A stretch of 11,649 bases of DNA from Candidatus Omnitrophota bacterium (GCA_016783345.1 JADHWT010000035.1:1-11649), one strand, 5' to 3'. Positions 1 through 8,345 are shown, counted from the first letter of the stretch. Notes: a model not told the origin generated them from the letters alone. Numbers and translations are program-made.

Positions 1-1
1 C

Positions 2-895
2 ATTTTTAAAGAGATAGTTAATCTCCTTGGTGACCGGCATCTCATTGTTTTAAATAACACAAAGGTCTTTCCGGCGAGACTCATCGCCAGCAGTGACAGC
101 GGAGGGAAGGTAGAGGTCTTACTTGTCAGAGAGCGGGCCATTTTAATCTGGGAGGTTTTAGGCAAACCTGCCAAGAGATTGAAAAAAGGTTGTACAATAA
201 ATTTTGACCACGGAGATTTTAAGGCAGTTGTTTTGGAAGACGGGGATAAGAAGTTATTGAAATTTGATCGTGACAAGGTTTTTCAATATGGACGGGTTCC
301 CCTGCCGCCTTACATAAAACGACCTAACCCGGGGGCTAATGAAGAGCTTGATAGTATGCGCTATCAGACTGTATATGCAAAATCAATTGGGTCCTGCGCC
401 TGTCCTACTGCCGGTTTGCATTTTACCCCGGAACTTTTAAGTGCTCTGAAAGGTAAGGTAGCGGGGATAGTAGAGATAACCCTGCACGTTGGCCCCGGGA
501 CATTCAGGCCCATAAAAACAGATAACCTTGAAACCCACCGTATGGAAGAGGAATTTTTTACTATTTCAGAAGAGGCAGCTTCCTCTATTAATTCTGCTAA
601 AAAGCGAGGCATAAATATTGTTGCTGTCGGGACATCTACTGTAAGGGCATTGGAACAGGCCGGAGTTTCCGGCGAGGTCTCTCCGGGTAAAGGAGAGGCG
701 CGTTTATTTATCCGCCCCGGTTATAGATTTAAGATTATTAACTCTCTTATCACCAATTTTCATCAGCCGTTTTCTTCGCCTCTGGCAATGGTTACTGCCT
801 TTGCAGGAGAAGAGTTTCTCAAAAAGGCATACAGCGAGGCTATAAAAGAAAAATACCGTTTTTTGAGTTATGGCGATGCAATGTTGATTGTTTGA
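2..895 (+). CDS. queA: QueA, S-adenosylmethionine:tRNA ribosyltransferase-isomerase (5' end missing)
   Basis: This cytosolic enzyme moves the ribosyl group of S-adenosylmethionine onto preQ1 in tRNA, giving epoxyqueuosine, the penultimate queuosine intermediate. The reading frame is open from base 2. It starts inside the protein with a stretch that includes LNNTKVFPARL, a typical QueA N-terminal motif, so the TTG at 179 is not the start. About 297 residues are visible against a usual ~340, so roughly 45 N-terminal residues lie outside the window. Family landmarks are PTAGLHFTPELL, the HVGPGTFRPI segment, VGTSTVRALE, NFHQPFSSPLAMVTAFAG and the C-terminal YRFLSYGDAMLIV. The segment before PTAGLHF reads GSCAC, where GSVAA is common, so two cysteines are unusual. 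The gene ends 6 bases before tgt, its pathway partner, and both are probably on one transcript. Identification is firm; the true start cannot be seen. Confidence 0.97.
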   Translation: MFKEIVNLLGDRHLIVLNNTKVFPARLIASSDSGGKVEVLLVRERAILIWEVLGKPAKRLKKGCTINFDHGDFKAVVLEDGDKKLLKFDRDKVFQYGRVPLPPYIKRPNPGANEELDSMRYQTVYAKSIGSCACPTAGLHFTPELLSALKGKVAGIVEITLHVGPGTFRPIKTDNLETHRMEEEFFTISEEAASSINSAKKRGINIVAVGTSTVRALEQAGVSGEVSPGKGEARLFIRPGYRFKIINSLITNFHQPFSSPLAMVTAFAGEEFLKKAYSEAIKEKYRFLSYGDAMLIV

Positions 896-901
896 CAATC
901 T

Positions 902-2023
902 ATGTTTAAATTTTCTATTTTTCATAATGATAGTAGTTGCCGCGCGCGGGCAGGGGTTATAGAAGCAGGGCATGGTATCTTTGAGACGCCTGCCTTTATG
1001 CCTGTAGCGACCCAGGGGGATGTAAAGGCAATAGAGCCAAGGGAATTAGAAGAGATAGGTGTAGAGATAATTTTATGTAATACATACCATCTGGCAATAA
1101 GGCCTGGCAGAGGGGTTATCAAAGAGGCAGGGGGCCTTCACCGATTTACCTCGTGGAAAAAGAATATCCTGACTGACAGCGGGGGTTACCAGGTTTTTAG
1201 TCTGGCAAAACTTAGAAAGATAATGCCGGAGGGAGTGAAATTTAATTCGCATGTTGACGGGACTGCTATTTTTTTTTCACCTGAGGATGTTGTTGAGATT
1301 CAGGAGGACCTGGGGAGTGATATTATTATGCCCCTTGATGAATGCCTCCCGTATCCATGTGAATATAATTATGCCAGGGATTCTCTCGATCTCACATTGA
1401 ACTGGGCGCTGCGCTCTAAAAATGCGCTTAAAAGAGAAGGCCGGGCGCTTTTTGGTATATCGCAGGGAAGTTTCTACAAGGACTTAAGGCGAAAGGGAAT
1501 CGAGGAACTGGTTAATATTGGTTTTGATGGTTATGCCATAGGGGGAGTAAGCGTAGGAGAAGAGCATTCTCTAAGAGAAGAAGCTGTCTCTTCTACCGCG
1601 CCACTTTTCCCGAGAGAAAAACCATTGTATGTTATGGGTGTCGGTTATCCCCCTGATGTGCTTCATGCGTGCGGCGAAGGGGTTGATATGTTTGACTGTG
1701 TCATGCCCACGCGTAATGCCCGAAACGGAACTACCTTTACAAGAAACGGTAAGATGATTATCCGCAATGCTGAATTTACCAGGGACAACCGTCCTCTCGA
1801 AGAAGGGTGTCTGTGTTATACCTGTTGTAATTTCAGCCGCAGCTACCTGCGGCATCTTTTTAATGTAAAAGAAATACTTGCAATGCAGCTAAATACGATA
1901 CATAATATATACTTTATGGAAAGGCTTATGCGGGAGATAAGGGAGTCTATTAAGGAAGATAGATTTCTGGCGTATAAAAAGGAGTTCTTAAACAATTTTG
2001 GGAGGAAATATGAGTGCAAATAA
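902..2023 (+). CDS. tgt: Tgt, queuine/preQ1 tRNA-guanine transglycosylase
   Basis: Tgt exchanges guanine 34 in the anticodon of GUN tRNAs for preQ1, the step before QueA. At 373 residues it has the normal full length. The sequence shows the DSGGYQVFSL motif with the general acid/base Asp at about residue 92. The substrate-binding GISQGS and YAIGGVSVGE segments are present. The VDMFDCVMPTRNARNG motif carries the nucleophilic Asp at about 265. The zinc site is Cys303, Cys305, Cys308 and His334, with the family's expected spacing. The ATG at 902 lies 6 bases after the queA stop with no clear Shine-Dalgarno sequence, so translation may be coupled to queA. The 3' end overlaps yajC by 14 bases. All catalytic residues are intact, so the enzyme should be active. 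Confidence 0.98.
   Translation: MFKFSIFHNDSSCRARAGVIEAGHGIFETPAFMPVATQGDVKAIEPRELEEIGVEIILCNTYHLAIRPGRGVIKEAGGLHRFTSWKKNILTDSGGYQVFSLAKLRKIMPEGVKFNSHVDGTAIFFSPEDVVEIQEDLGSDIIMPLDECLPYPCEYNYARDSLDLTLNWALRSKNALKREGRALFGISQGSFYKDLRRKGIEELVNIGFDGYAIGGVSVGEEHSLREEAVSSTAPLFPREKPLYVMGVGYPPDVLHACGEGVDMFDCVMPTRNARNGTTFTRNGKMIIRNAEFTRDNRPLEEGCLCYTCCNFSRSYLRHLFNVKEILAMQLNTIHNIYFMERLMREIRESIKEDRFLAYKKEFLNNFGRKYECK
2000..2006 (+). promoter_or_regulatory. Strong Shine-Dalgarno site that fixes the yajC start
   Basis: GGGAGGA sits just before the ATG at 2010, with about 4 bases between the GGAGG core and the start codon. An in-frame TTG at 1998 would add four residues, but its own codons would be this ribosome site. 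The ATG at 2010 is therefore the better start. The site lies inside the last codons of tgt. Confidence 0.8.
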
Positions 2024-2285
2024 TATGATGGGGCTTTTACCGCTTTTTCTTATTTTTATAGTTTTTTATTTTATGGTTTTTCGGCCGCAGCAGACAAAGC
2101 AGAAGGAACACCAGAGGATGGTAAGTAGTTTAGAAAAAGGTGACAAGGTCGTTACATCCGGGGGGATGCATGGCCTGGTAACAGGGCTTAAAGAGAAGAC
2201 AGTCTATTTAAAGATAGCGGATAATGTCAGGATTGAGATAAACCGTACAGGCATCTCAGCAGTGGAGAAGGGGCCGAAGGCATAG
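2010..2285 (+). CDS. yajC: YajC, preprotein translocase accessory subunit
   Basis: YajC is a small single-span inner-membrane protein that associates with SecDF and SecYEG. The 91-residue product has one N-terminal hydrophobic segment (about residues 7-24, from MGLLPLFLIF to YFMVF). The family signature RPQQTKQKEHQRM follows, then a cytoplasmic part with the conserved SLEKGDKVVTSGGMHG segment and a VRIEINRTGISAV segment. Length and order match the family. It overlaps the end of tgt by 14 bases in another frame and is followed by secD after 4 bases. This tgt-yajC-secD-secF order is widespread in bacteria and supports the call. Its own strong ribosome site may give it higher translation than tgt. 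Confidence 0.96.
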   Translation: MSANNMMGLLPLFLIFIVFYFMVFRPQQTKQKEHQRMVSSLEKGDKVVTSGGMHGLVTGLKEKTVYLKIADNVRIEINRTGISAVEKGPKA

Positions 2286-2289
2286 GCGA

Positions 2290-3825
2290 ATGCAGATGAG
2301 AAATAAACTTAAGTGGAAAATATTTTTTATCCTTGTATGCATGGGGCTCGCAGTGTGGCAGATGTATCCTCTGAGTAAACTGAAGCTCGGGCTTGACCTT
2401 CAGGGCGGCATGCACCTTGTCCTTTCTGTGGATGGAGATAAGGCAGTTGAAAATACCGTTACCCAGCGCATTAAATATATAGAAGCTGCGTTAAATAAAA
2501 AGAAGATCAAGGATTTTGAGATAGCGCGGCCTTCATCAAATGAGGTGAGGGTTAAGGTGCCGCAGGATAATGTAGAGATAGTAAGAGGTATTATTAAAGA
2601 TGAAGGGGATTGGGAGGAGATAAAGCTGAAAGCAAAAGATACTCTCCAGTATCATTTTTCTTCCAAAGCAGGAAAAAGGATTAAGGAATATGCCATAGAG
2701 CAGGCCTTAGAGACTATACGAAATCGAGTGGATGAATTCGGGGTATCTGAGCCGTCAATCCAGCGGCAGGGAAAAGATAAGATTATAGTTCAGCTCGCAG
2801 GTATTAAAGATCCGGATAGGGCAAAAGATCTTATCGGCCGCACTGCCCTTCTTGAATTCAGACTGGCTAATGACAGTCCCCTCGAACTTAAAAAGGCCTT
2901 AGCCGGCGGACAGGTACCGCAGTATGAGCTTATGTATAAGGAAGAGGAAGAAGAAAAAGAACCAGAGCCTCTCCTTATCAGGAAAAAGGCAGAGTTGACC
3001 GGAGCAAATCTCGTAGATGCCTATGTTGGTTTTAACAGTATGGGGCAGGCTTTAGTCCATATAAAATTTGACCGCAAAGGCGCAGCTATATTTGCCAAGG
3101 TTACCGGTGAAAATGTAAAACGGCGGCTTGCTATTGTCCTGGATGGAAAGGTCTATTCAGCGCCAGTGATCCGTGACAGGATTCCCCAGGGCCAGGCTAT
3201 TATTGAAGGCCGTTTCACTCATGATGAGGCAAAGGATCTGGCTGTAGTGCTCAGGGCCGGCGCTCTCCCTGCGCCTGTTGTGATTGAAGAGGAGAGGATA
3301 GTAGGGCCTTCTTTAGGGCAGGATTCTATAGATAGAGGGATCTGGGCAGGAGCGCTGGCCGGGATACTGGTAATGGGATTTATGGCATTATATTATCTCA
3401 GGTCCGGTCTTATCGCCAATTTTGCGTTAATTTTAAATATTATTATAATGCTGGGTATATTTTCTGCGCTGGATGTAACAATAACTCTACCCGGAATAGC
3501 AGGTATTATACTTACTATCGGCATGGCAGTGGATGCCAATATCCTTATCTTTGAGCGTATCCGCGAGGAACACCTTAAAGGAAAACCAGTCAGGCTATCC
3601 ATAAGCAGCGGATTCCAGCGCGCTATCAGGACTATTCTTGACTCAAATATTACAACACTAATAGCCGGCATTATCCTTTTTAAATTCGGGACCGGACCTA
3701 TTCGCGGCTTTGCAGTGACATTGAGCGTGGGCATCCTGGTTAATCTCTTTACCGCTGTATTTGTCTCAAGGGTCTTTTTTGAGCTAATCTATAGTAATCC
3801 TAAAATACAGAAATTAAGCATATGA
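2290..3825 (+). CDS. secD: SecD, protein translocase subunit
   Basis: SecD works with SecF to drive late steps of Sec export using the proton-motive force. The 511-residue protein has a first membrane helix at about residues 11-27 and then the family motif LGLDLQGGMHLVLSVD. A large periplasmic domain follows, with ETIRNRVDEFGVSEPSIQRQ and IIVQLAGIKDPDRAKDLIG. The C-terminal membrane bundle (about 345-500) carries the signature GIILTIGMAVDANILIFERI and the motif ILDSNITTLIAG. A Glu/Lys-rich stretch near residues 217-232 lies in the periplasmic part. The ATG at 2290 is used; an in-frame ATG at 2296 is a possible alternative. The last bases overlap secF as ATGA, a classic translational-coupling arrangement. 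It is a separate gene and not a SecDF fusion. Confidence 0.97.
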   Translation: MQMRNKLKWKIFFILVCMGLAVWQMYPLSKLKLGLDLQGGMHLVLSVDGDKAVENTVTQRIKYIEAALNKKKIKDFEIARPSSNEVRVKVPQDNVEIVRGIIKDEGDWEEIKLKAKDTLQYHFSSKAGKRIKEYAIEQALETIRNRVDEFGVSEPSIQRQGKDKIIVQLAGIKDPDRAKDLIGRTALLEFRLANDSPLELKKALAGGQVPQYELMYKEEEEEKEPEPLLIRKKAELTGANLVDAYVGFNSMGQALVHIKFDRKGAAIFAKVTGENVKRRLAIVLDGKVYSAPVIRDRIPQGQAIIEGRFTHDEAKDLAVVLRAGALPAPVVIEEERIVGPSLGQDSIDRGIWAGALAGILVMGFMALYYLRSGLIANFALILNIIIMLGIFSALDVTITLPGIAGIILTIGMAVDANILIFERIREEHLKGKPVRLSISSGFQRAIRTILDSNITTLIAGIILFKFGTGPIRGFAVTLSVGILVNLFTAVFVSRVFFELIYSNPKIQKLSI

Positions 3826-4703
3826 TAAAGATATTAAAAAAAGATTTGCATATTGATTTTATGCATAGACGGCGTTTTGCATATTTTATCTCACTTGTTT
3901 TTATTGCGATAGGGATGATTACATTTTTTGTAAGGGGTGAGAAAAATTTTGGTATTGATTTTACCGGAGGCCTTATCATGGAGCGCAGGTTTACCATGCC
4001 CGTTGATATAAAAGATATCCGGAAGGCCATGACAGAGGTCAATCTCGGTGAGAGTGTTATTCAGGACAGCCGTGGTGGAACTGTTTTTCTCATAAGGACG
4101 GAGAAGGGAGCTGCCAGCAGTGTTGATGACAAGTTTAAAGAGCATTTTAAAGATAGAATAGATTCCAATAATTATATAATCCGCACGGATATGGTCGGGC
4201 CCAGAATCGGCCGTGAACTCCGGCAGAGGGCGATACTCGCGGTAATATTTTCCTGGATAGCCATTATCGTATATGTAACTATCCGTTATAAATTTAAGTT
4301 TGCTGTAGCCGGAGTAACGGCGCTGATTCATGATGTCCTTGTGACAGTGGGCGCCTTTGCGCTTACAGGGCGAGAGATAAATTATCCTGTAATTGCAGCG
4401 CTCCTTGTGATTGTTGGTTATTCCATCAATGACACTATTGTCATCTATGACCGCATAAGGGAGAATATAAAACTGCGAAGGGGGTCTGCATTAATCAGTA
4501 TAGTTAATGCGAGTATAAATCAAACCCTCGGCCGCACAATCCTTACTACCTTTGCCACACTTCTCAGTGTGGGGGTGCTGTTCATAATAGGCGGAGAGGC
4601 TATCAAGGATTTTGCCTTTGCGTTATTTGTCGGGATGTTTTCCGGAATTTATTCTACAATCTATGTAGCCTGCAGCCTCGTAATTAGCTGGCAGCGGAAG
4701 TGA
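3822..4703 (+). CDS. secF: SecF, protein translocase subunit
   Basis: SecF is the partner of SecD in the inner membrane. The 293-residue product has a first membrane helix near residues 16-30. The KNFGIDFTGGLIMERRF motif and a short periplasmic domain follow, then VGPRIGRELRQRAI leading into the five-helix C-terminal bundle. The signature VIVGYSINDTIVIYDRIREN and the motif LGRTILTTFATLL are both present. The length is normal for the family. It starts at the ATG in the ATGA overlap with secD and ends in a GTGA overlap with recJ, so three consecutive genes appear translationally chained. No promoter can be seen inside. Confidence 0.97.
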   Translation: MIKILKKDLHIDFMHRRRFAYFISLVFIAIGMITFFVRGEKNFGIDFTGGLIMERRFTMPVDIKDIRKAMTEVNLGESVIQDSRGGTVFLIRTEKGAASSVDDKFKEHFKDRIDSNNYIIRTDMVGPRIGRELRQRAILAVIFSWIAIIVYVTIRYKFKFAVAGVTALIHDVLVTVGAFALTGREINYPVIAALLVIVGYSINDTIVIYDRIRENIKLRRGSALISIVNASINQTLGRTILTTFATLLSVGVLFIIGGEAIKDFAFALFVGMFSGIYSTIYVACSLVISWQRK

Positions 4704-6415
4704 AAAAAAGGTGGAATGTATTCCCCGGCGACCCGCACATTGAGAAGGAACTGAGCCAGGGGCTCGGCTGCTCTCCGATTTTAGCTCGTCTTCTTACCAG
4801 ACGCGGATTCACTACTGTCTCTTCTGCTAAGTTTTTTCTGCACGGTTCATTGTCAGACCTTCATTCCCCGCAACTTTTACCGGATATAGAAAAAGCGTGT
4901 AACCGCATAAGGCATGCAATAGATAAGGGAGAAAAGATACTCATCTACGGCGATTATGACGTGGATGGCCAGACCTCTATAGCCATCCTTATGGATACCT
5001 TAAAGGGATTGGGAGGAGATGTATCTTATTATATCCCCAATCGGGTGGAGGAAGGGTATGGCTTAAAAGAGGAGCCAATCCAGAAGTCAAAGGAGAAGGG
5101 GGTTTCCCTCATTATTACAGTTGATTGCGGCTCCACTGCCGTGAAAGAGGCCGCGCTCTGTAAGAATTTAGGTCTTGATTTAATTATCACAGACCACCAC
5201 GAATTTCGGGCTGATTGTCCGGAGGCCATGGCATTTATTAATCCTCATCGAAAAGACTTCGACTATCCGGACAAGGGTCTTGCAGGAGTAGGGGTTGCAT
5301 TTAAACTTGCTCAAGCGCTTTTAGGCGTGTCTATAGAAGATAAAAGACTTTATTCCTATCTTGACCTGGTAGCCCTTGGGACAATTGCGGATGTTGTGCC
5401 TCTTCAGGGGGAGAGCAGGCTTTTTGCAAAGGAAGGACTCAAGGTCTTAACTGAGACACAGAGGATAGGGTTGACAGCGCTTAAAGAAGTGGCCGGGGTT
5501 AAGGGTAAGATGAGGGGGTATCATGTTGGTTTTATTTTTGGCCCAAGATTAAATGCGGCCGGCAGGGTAAGTGACGCGGGTCTTGGGGTAAAACTTCTCC
5601 TTTCAGAAAACAAGTCTGAGGCCGAGGGCATAGCGCGTAAACTGGACGGTTACAATCGGGAACGTCAGGCGATTGAAAAAAAGATTCTTTCACATGCCGT
5701 CTCCATGATAGATAAAGAGATAAATCTAAAAGAGGAGTCAGTTATTGTCCTCGCAGATAAAGATTGGCATCCGGGTGTAATCGGTATTGTTGCATCAAAG
5801 ATTATGGATAAATTTTATCGTCCGGTTATCCTTATTGCCCTTAAGGAGGATATAGGAAGGGGAAGCGGCAGGAGTTTCGGCGGGTTTCATTTATTTCAGA
5901 CACTTGAGAAATTAAAATCAAGGCTTGTGTCTTTTGGGGGGCATAGATACGCTGCAGGACTAAATATTTTACCTCAAGAGATAGCTAATTTTAAAAAAGA
6001 GATAAATAGCCTTGCGAGAACGACCATTACTGAAGAAGATACTGTCCCTGTGCTTGATGTAGATGCGGAGATATCCTTCACGGATATCGAAGAGCCGCTT
6101 GTAGATGAACTTGCGCTCCTTCATCCGCATGGTTCATCCAATCCGGGACCTGTCTTTATCTCCCGCGATATTGAGGTAGTGGAAAAACCGAGACTCGTTG
6201 GAGGCAGGCACCTCAAGTTTTTCCTGAAAGGCAACGGACGCCTTATCCATGCTATTGGTTTTGGTCTCGGTAACAGGGAAGACCTGGATTTTTTAAAGAG
6301 GGCCGGTGCAAAAATTGACCTGGCGTATCTTCCCGAAGAAAACAATTACCTCGGGATAAAATCTATTGAGTTGAAGATAAAGGATGTAAGGGACTGTCGC
6401 AAAAATTGGGACTGA
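4700..6415 (+). CDS. recJ: RecJ, single-stranded-DNA-specific 5'-3' exonuclease
   Basis: RecJ degrades single-stranded DNA 5'-3' in recombinational and mismatch repair in the cytoplasm. The 571-residue product shows the DHH phosphoesterase motifs: YGDYDVDGQTS (about residues 83-93), TVDCGS (140-145), TDHHEF (164-169) and ALGTIADVVPL (225-235). GPRLNAAGRVSDA follows, and the DHHA1 domain has GRGSGRSFGGFHLF and GGHRYAAG (413-420). A C-terminal OB-like domain ends the protein. The GTG start overlaps the secF stop. The last residues, CRKNWD, and the stop codon are encoded inside a palindromic repeat (6399-6444), so the natural C-terminus may have been replaced; the catalytic core is not affected. 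Location in a sec operon is probably for co-expression only. Confidence 0.97.
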   Translation: MKKRWNVFPGDPHIEKELSQGLGCSPILARLLTRRGFTTVSSAKFFLHGSLSDLHSPQLLPDIEKACNRIRHAIDKGEKILIYGDYDVDGQTSIAILMDTLKGLGGDVSYYIPNRVEEGYGLKEEPIQKSKEKGVSLIITVDCGSTAVKEAALCKNLGLDLIITDHHEFRADCPEAMAFINPHRKDFDYPDKGLAGVGVAFKLAQALLGVSIEDKRLYSYLDLVALGTIADVVPLQGESRLFAKEGLKVLTETQRIGLTALKEVAGVKGKMRGYHVGFIFGPRLNAAGRVSDAGLGVKLLLSENKSEAEGIARKLDGYNRERQAIEKKILSHAVSMIDKEINLKEESVIVLADKDWHPGVIGIVASKIMDKFYRPVILIALKEDIGRGSGRSFGGFHLFQTLEKLKSRLVSFGGHRYAAGLNILPQEIANFKKEINSLARTTITEEDTVPVLDVDAEISFTDIEEPLVDELALLHPHGSSNPGPVFISRDIEVVEKPRLVGGRHLKFFLKGNGRLIHAIGFGLGNREDLDFLKRAGAKIDLAYLPEENNYLGIKSIELKIKDVRDCRKNWD

Positions 6416-6444
6416 CTCCGTTAGGTGTCTGTCCCTTTTTTGCG
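6399..6444 (+). repeat. REP-like palindromic repeat, copy 1
   Basis: This 46-bp imperfect palindrome is nearly the same as 8346-8390 (43 positions identical, one substitution, one small loop difference). The arms are GGGACTGACTCC (6408-6419) and GGTGTCTGTCCC (6424-6435), with the 4-base loop GTTA. Outside them, an A-run after CGC (from 6398) mirrors a T-run before GCG. The same two T-T mismatches interrupt the arms in both copies. This asymmetry is typical of REP-like elements moved by TnpA-REP (RAYT) transposases. No such transposase is in the window, so the class is inferred. Confidence 0.8.
6408..6441 (+). terminator. Probable bidirectional intrinsic terminator between recJ and rpmB
   Basis: The hairpin (10 of 12 pairs formed, loop GTTA) is followed on the + strand by six T residues, the usual form of a Rho-independent terminator. 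On the minus strand the same stem is followed by AA and five T residues, so it could also end the rpmB transcript. It is formed by repeat copy 1 and lies between two convergent genes. The recJ stop codon lies within its first arm. Confidence 0.7.
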
Positions 6445-6457
6445 TACATGTATTGGC

Positions 6458-6646
6458 TTACGCCTTTATCACTTTTCCGCAGGAAATACAACTTGTACAG
6501 GCCTTAATTCTTTTTACGCCTTTGCCTGCCCGCACCCGAACGCTTTTAAGATTCGGAAGCCAGCGTCTTTTGGTCCTTCTTTTTGAGTGACTGACGTTAA
6601 AACCGGTAGTTGGTCTTTTCCCACAGATATCACATACACGTGCCAT
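6458..6646 (-). CDS. rpmB: 50S ribosomal protein L28
   Basis: L28 is a small, basic structural protein of the large ribosomal subunit. The 62-residue product starts [21 protein letters not shown] and continues with the [12 protein letters not shown] and [18 protein letters not shown] segments, all family hallmarks. Cys5 and Cys8 with Cys50 and Cys53 form the pattern of the zinc-binding (C+) version of L28; Cys56 is extra. The start is supported by AAAGGA on the minus strand (6660-6655), about 8 bases upstream. It follows the response regulator on the same strand after 23 bases and may share its transcript, an unusual setting for rpmB. The likely terminator is the hairpin at 6408-6441. Confidence 0.97.
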   Translation of the reverse strand: MARVCDICGKRPTTGFNVSHSKRRTKRRWLPNLKSVRVRAGKGVKRIKACTSCISCGKVIKA

Positions 6647-6669
6647 TTTTTAATTCCTTTTTATTTTAT

Positions 6670-7068
6670 TTACAATCCTAGCAGGCTTGAGACGGTCTTT
6701 TGAAGCTTTAGAGCATCAACAGGCTTCTCGATATAGGCGTCAGGCTCTTTGCCGAGAAAGTTTTTCATCTCTTTTGCGGAAAAACCTATTCCGGTCTTCT
6801 CTTGAACACCGGTGAGCATAATAACAGGGATACCCTTTGTGGATTCATCCTTCTGTAACTCGGTAAACACCTCAAAACCACTTTTGCCGGGCATCTGGAT
6901 ATCCAGAATGACCAGGTCCGGTTTTGTTTCTTTTGCCTTTGCCAGGCCTCCCTCACCGCTGGTTTCTGACAGTGTCGTGATGCCTTTTACCTCGGAAAGC
7001 ATAGTTTCCGCAATGGCAATAGCATCGGGTTCATCGTCTACAATTAGAACTTTTTTTTCGTCGGACAT
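6670..7068 (-). CDS. Receiver-only response regulator (CheY-like)
   Basis: This 132-residue protein is a single receiver domain with no DNA-binding or enzymatic output domain. The acidic pocket is Asp11, Asp12 and Glu13 in VLIVDDEPD. The phospho-acceptor is Asp56 in LVILDIQMPG. The switch residues are Thr86 (VIMLTG) and Lys115 (YIEKPV). The start is supported by AAGGAG on the minus strand (7080-7075), 6 bases upstream. It overlaps the 3' end of the upstream kinase gene by 25 bases, so the two are almost certainly a cognate pair made in a fixed ratio. With no output domain it must act by protein contact or as a phosphorelay intermediate. The target is unknown. Confidence 0.95.
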   Translation of the reverse strand: MSDEKKVLIVDDEPDAIAIAETMLSEVKGITTLSETSGEGGLAKAKETKPDLVILDIQMPGKSGFEVFTELQKDESTKGIPVIMLTGVQEKTGIGFSAKEMKNFLGKEPDAYIEKPVDALKLQKTVSSLLGL

Positions 7069-8297
7069 AAAGCGCTCCTTTCTATTTTTTTTCTCAATGG
7101 CAGGGAAATAGTAAACGTGCTTCCCTGTCCAATCTCGGATTCTATACTTATCGTCCCCTTGTGTTCGGTAATAATTTTATGCGTAACGGCAAGACCAAGC
7201 CCGGTCCCTTTTGAACCTTTGGTGCTGAAAAATATCCGGAAGAATTTTTTTCGGTCCTTTTCTTGAATGCCGCAGCCGTTATCTGAAACCTTGATGCGGA
7301 ATATCTTCCCGTCACTGGCTTCGGTAGAAATCTCAATATGTCCTTTGCCTCCTTTATCTATGCACGCATCTACTGCGTTGGAGACGAGGTTTAACAGACA
7401 TCTTCGAATCCCGTTGGGATCTACCACAATCTCTCCAAGTAAAGGGTTCGGTGCCCAGGTAATGCGGATATCTTTTTCAAAAGCCTTTGGCGCTATTAAG
7501 TTATGTACGGATTCAACAATCTCGTTGATGTCGGCTGCTTCATATTCAGGTTTACGTTCTTTGGAATAGATTAGCATATCTAACATTAGATCTTGCAAAA
7601 AGGAGTTATTTTTTTTAATTATTTCCCAGCCTTTCGTTAGATTTGCAGTGTCGTCTTTGTGTAATCCAAGGTCCACCATATATGAGCCGCCCTGGATGCC
7701 ATGAAGGACATTCTTGATACAGTGCGCAAGGCCGGCTATTGTCTGGCCGATAGCTGCCAGGCGCTCTGTCTTCACGACATGTTTATGCAGTGTGGCATTC
7801 TCGATAGCAATGGCAGCCTGGCATGCAATGGCCTCGCAGAGCACGAGGTCGTGGTCATTAAAATTTCCCCCATCTAATTTATTGAGGACCTCAATAGCGC
7901 CCCAGATTCGTTTGGTGGTTGCCAACGGCACGCAGAGAATTGACCTGGTCTCGAACCCGCTCTTCTCATCGACTTTTTTATAAAACCGTTTATCACTGGC
8001 CACATCATTGACAATTAAGGGTTTTCCGGATTGGGCTACCCAGCCGATGATACCTTTGCCCTGGTTTAGTCGTATTGGTTTGATTGCACTTGCTTTTTTA
8101 CCCTGTGTGACATGAAAGACGAGATCCCCTGTTTCGTTATCTATGAATGCGAGGGAAGAGGCCTCCACCTGCATGACATTCGTTGTTACACTCATGACAG
8201 ATTCCAGCACCGTATCGAGGTCGAGGTGGGAATTGACAGTCTTGCTTACCTGGATGAGCGCATTGAGTTCGTTGGTGTTTAAGGAAGACGGCTTCAT
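7044..8297 (-). CDS. Soluble GAF-domain sensor histidine kinase
   Basis: This 417-residue kinase has no membrane helix or signal peptide, so it is probably cytosolic. A GAF sensor domain covers about residues 20-170 (VMQVEASSLAFID, KGIIGWVAQSGKPLIVNDV, ILCVPL). The H-box is GLAHCIKNVLHGIQGG with phospho-acceptor His192. The ATPase domain has the N-box LLNLVSNAVDAC (Asn303, Asn307), the G1 box DNGCGI (339-344) and the G2 box GTGLGL (364-369). All catalytic elements are present. The GAF ligand cannot be predicted. The ATG at 8297 has no Shine-Dalgarno sequence and lies about 9 bases from a consensus -10 box, so the mRNA may be leaderless. The partner is the receiver gene overlapping its 3' end. 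Confidence 0.95.
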   Translation of the reverse strand: MKPSSLNTNELNALIQVSKTVNSHLDLDTVLESVMSVTTNVMQVEASSLAFIDNETGDLVFHVTQGKKASAIKPIRLNQGKGIIGWVAQSGKPLIVNDVASDKRFYKKVDEKSGFETRSILCVPLATTKRIWGAIEVLNKLDGGNFNDHDLVLCEAIACQAAIAIENATLHKHVVKTERLAAIGQTIAGLAHCIKNVLHGIQGGSYMVDLGLHKDDTANLTKGWEIIKKNNSFLQDLMLDMLIYSKERKPEYEAADINEIVESVHNLIAPKAFEKDIRITWAPNPLLGEIVVDPNGIRRCLLNLVSNAVDACIDKGGKGHIEISTEASDGKIFRIKVSDNGCGIQEKDRKKFFRIFFSTKGSKGTGLGLAVTHKIITEHKGTISIESEIGQGSTFTISLPLRKKIERSALCPTKKKF

Positions 8298-8306
8298 ATT
8301 AGAAAA

Positions 8307-8335
8307 ATTATATAATACTACGATACTATGGTCAA
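8307..8335 (-). promoter_or_regulatory. Predicted sigma-70-type promoter for the kinase-regulator-rpmB operon
   Basis: On the minus strand TTGACC (8335-8330) and a perfect TATAAT (8312-8307) are separated by 17 bases, the optimal spacing. The expected transcription start is near 8300, only about 3 bases before the ATG at 8297. This suggests a leaderless or nearly leaderless transcript. Confidence 0.75.
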
Positions 8336-8345
8336 GCTAAATTTA

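Noticed and set aside
179..181. TTG as the start of queA
   Set aside because: The same frame continues upstream with conserved QueA sequence (LNNTKVFPARL) to the window edge, so the gene is cut by the window and not short.
3891..4331. 146-residue minus-strand open frame inside secF
   Set aside because: It overlaps a clear SecF coding region with intact motifs, and its product shows no known motif.
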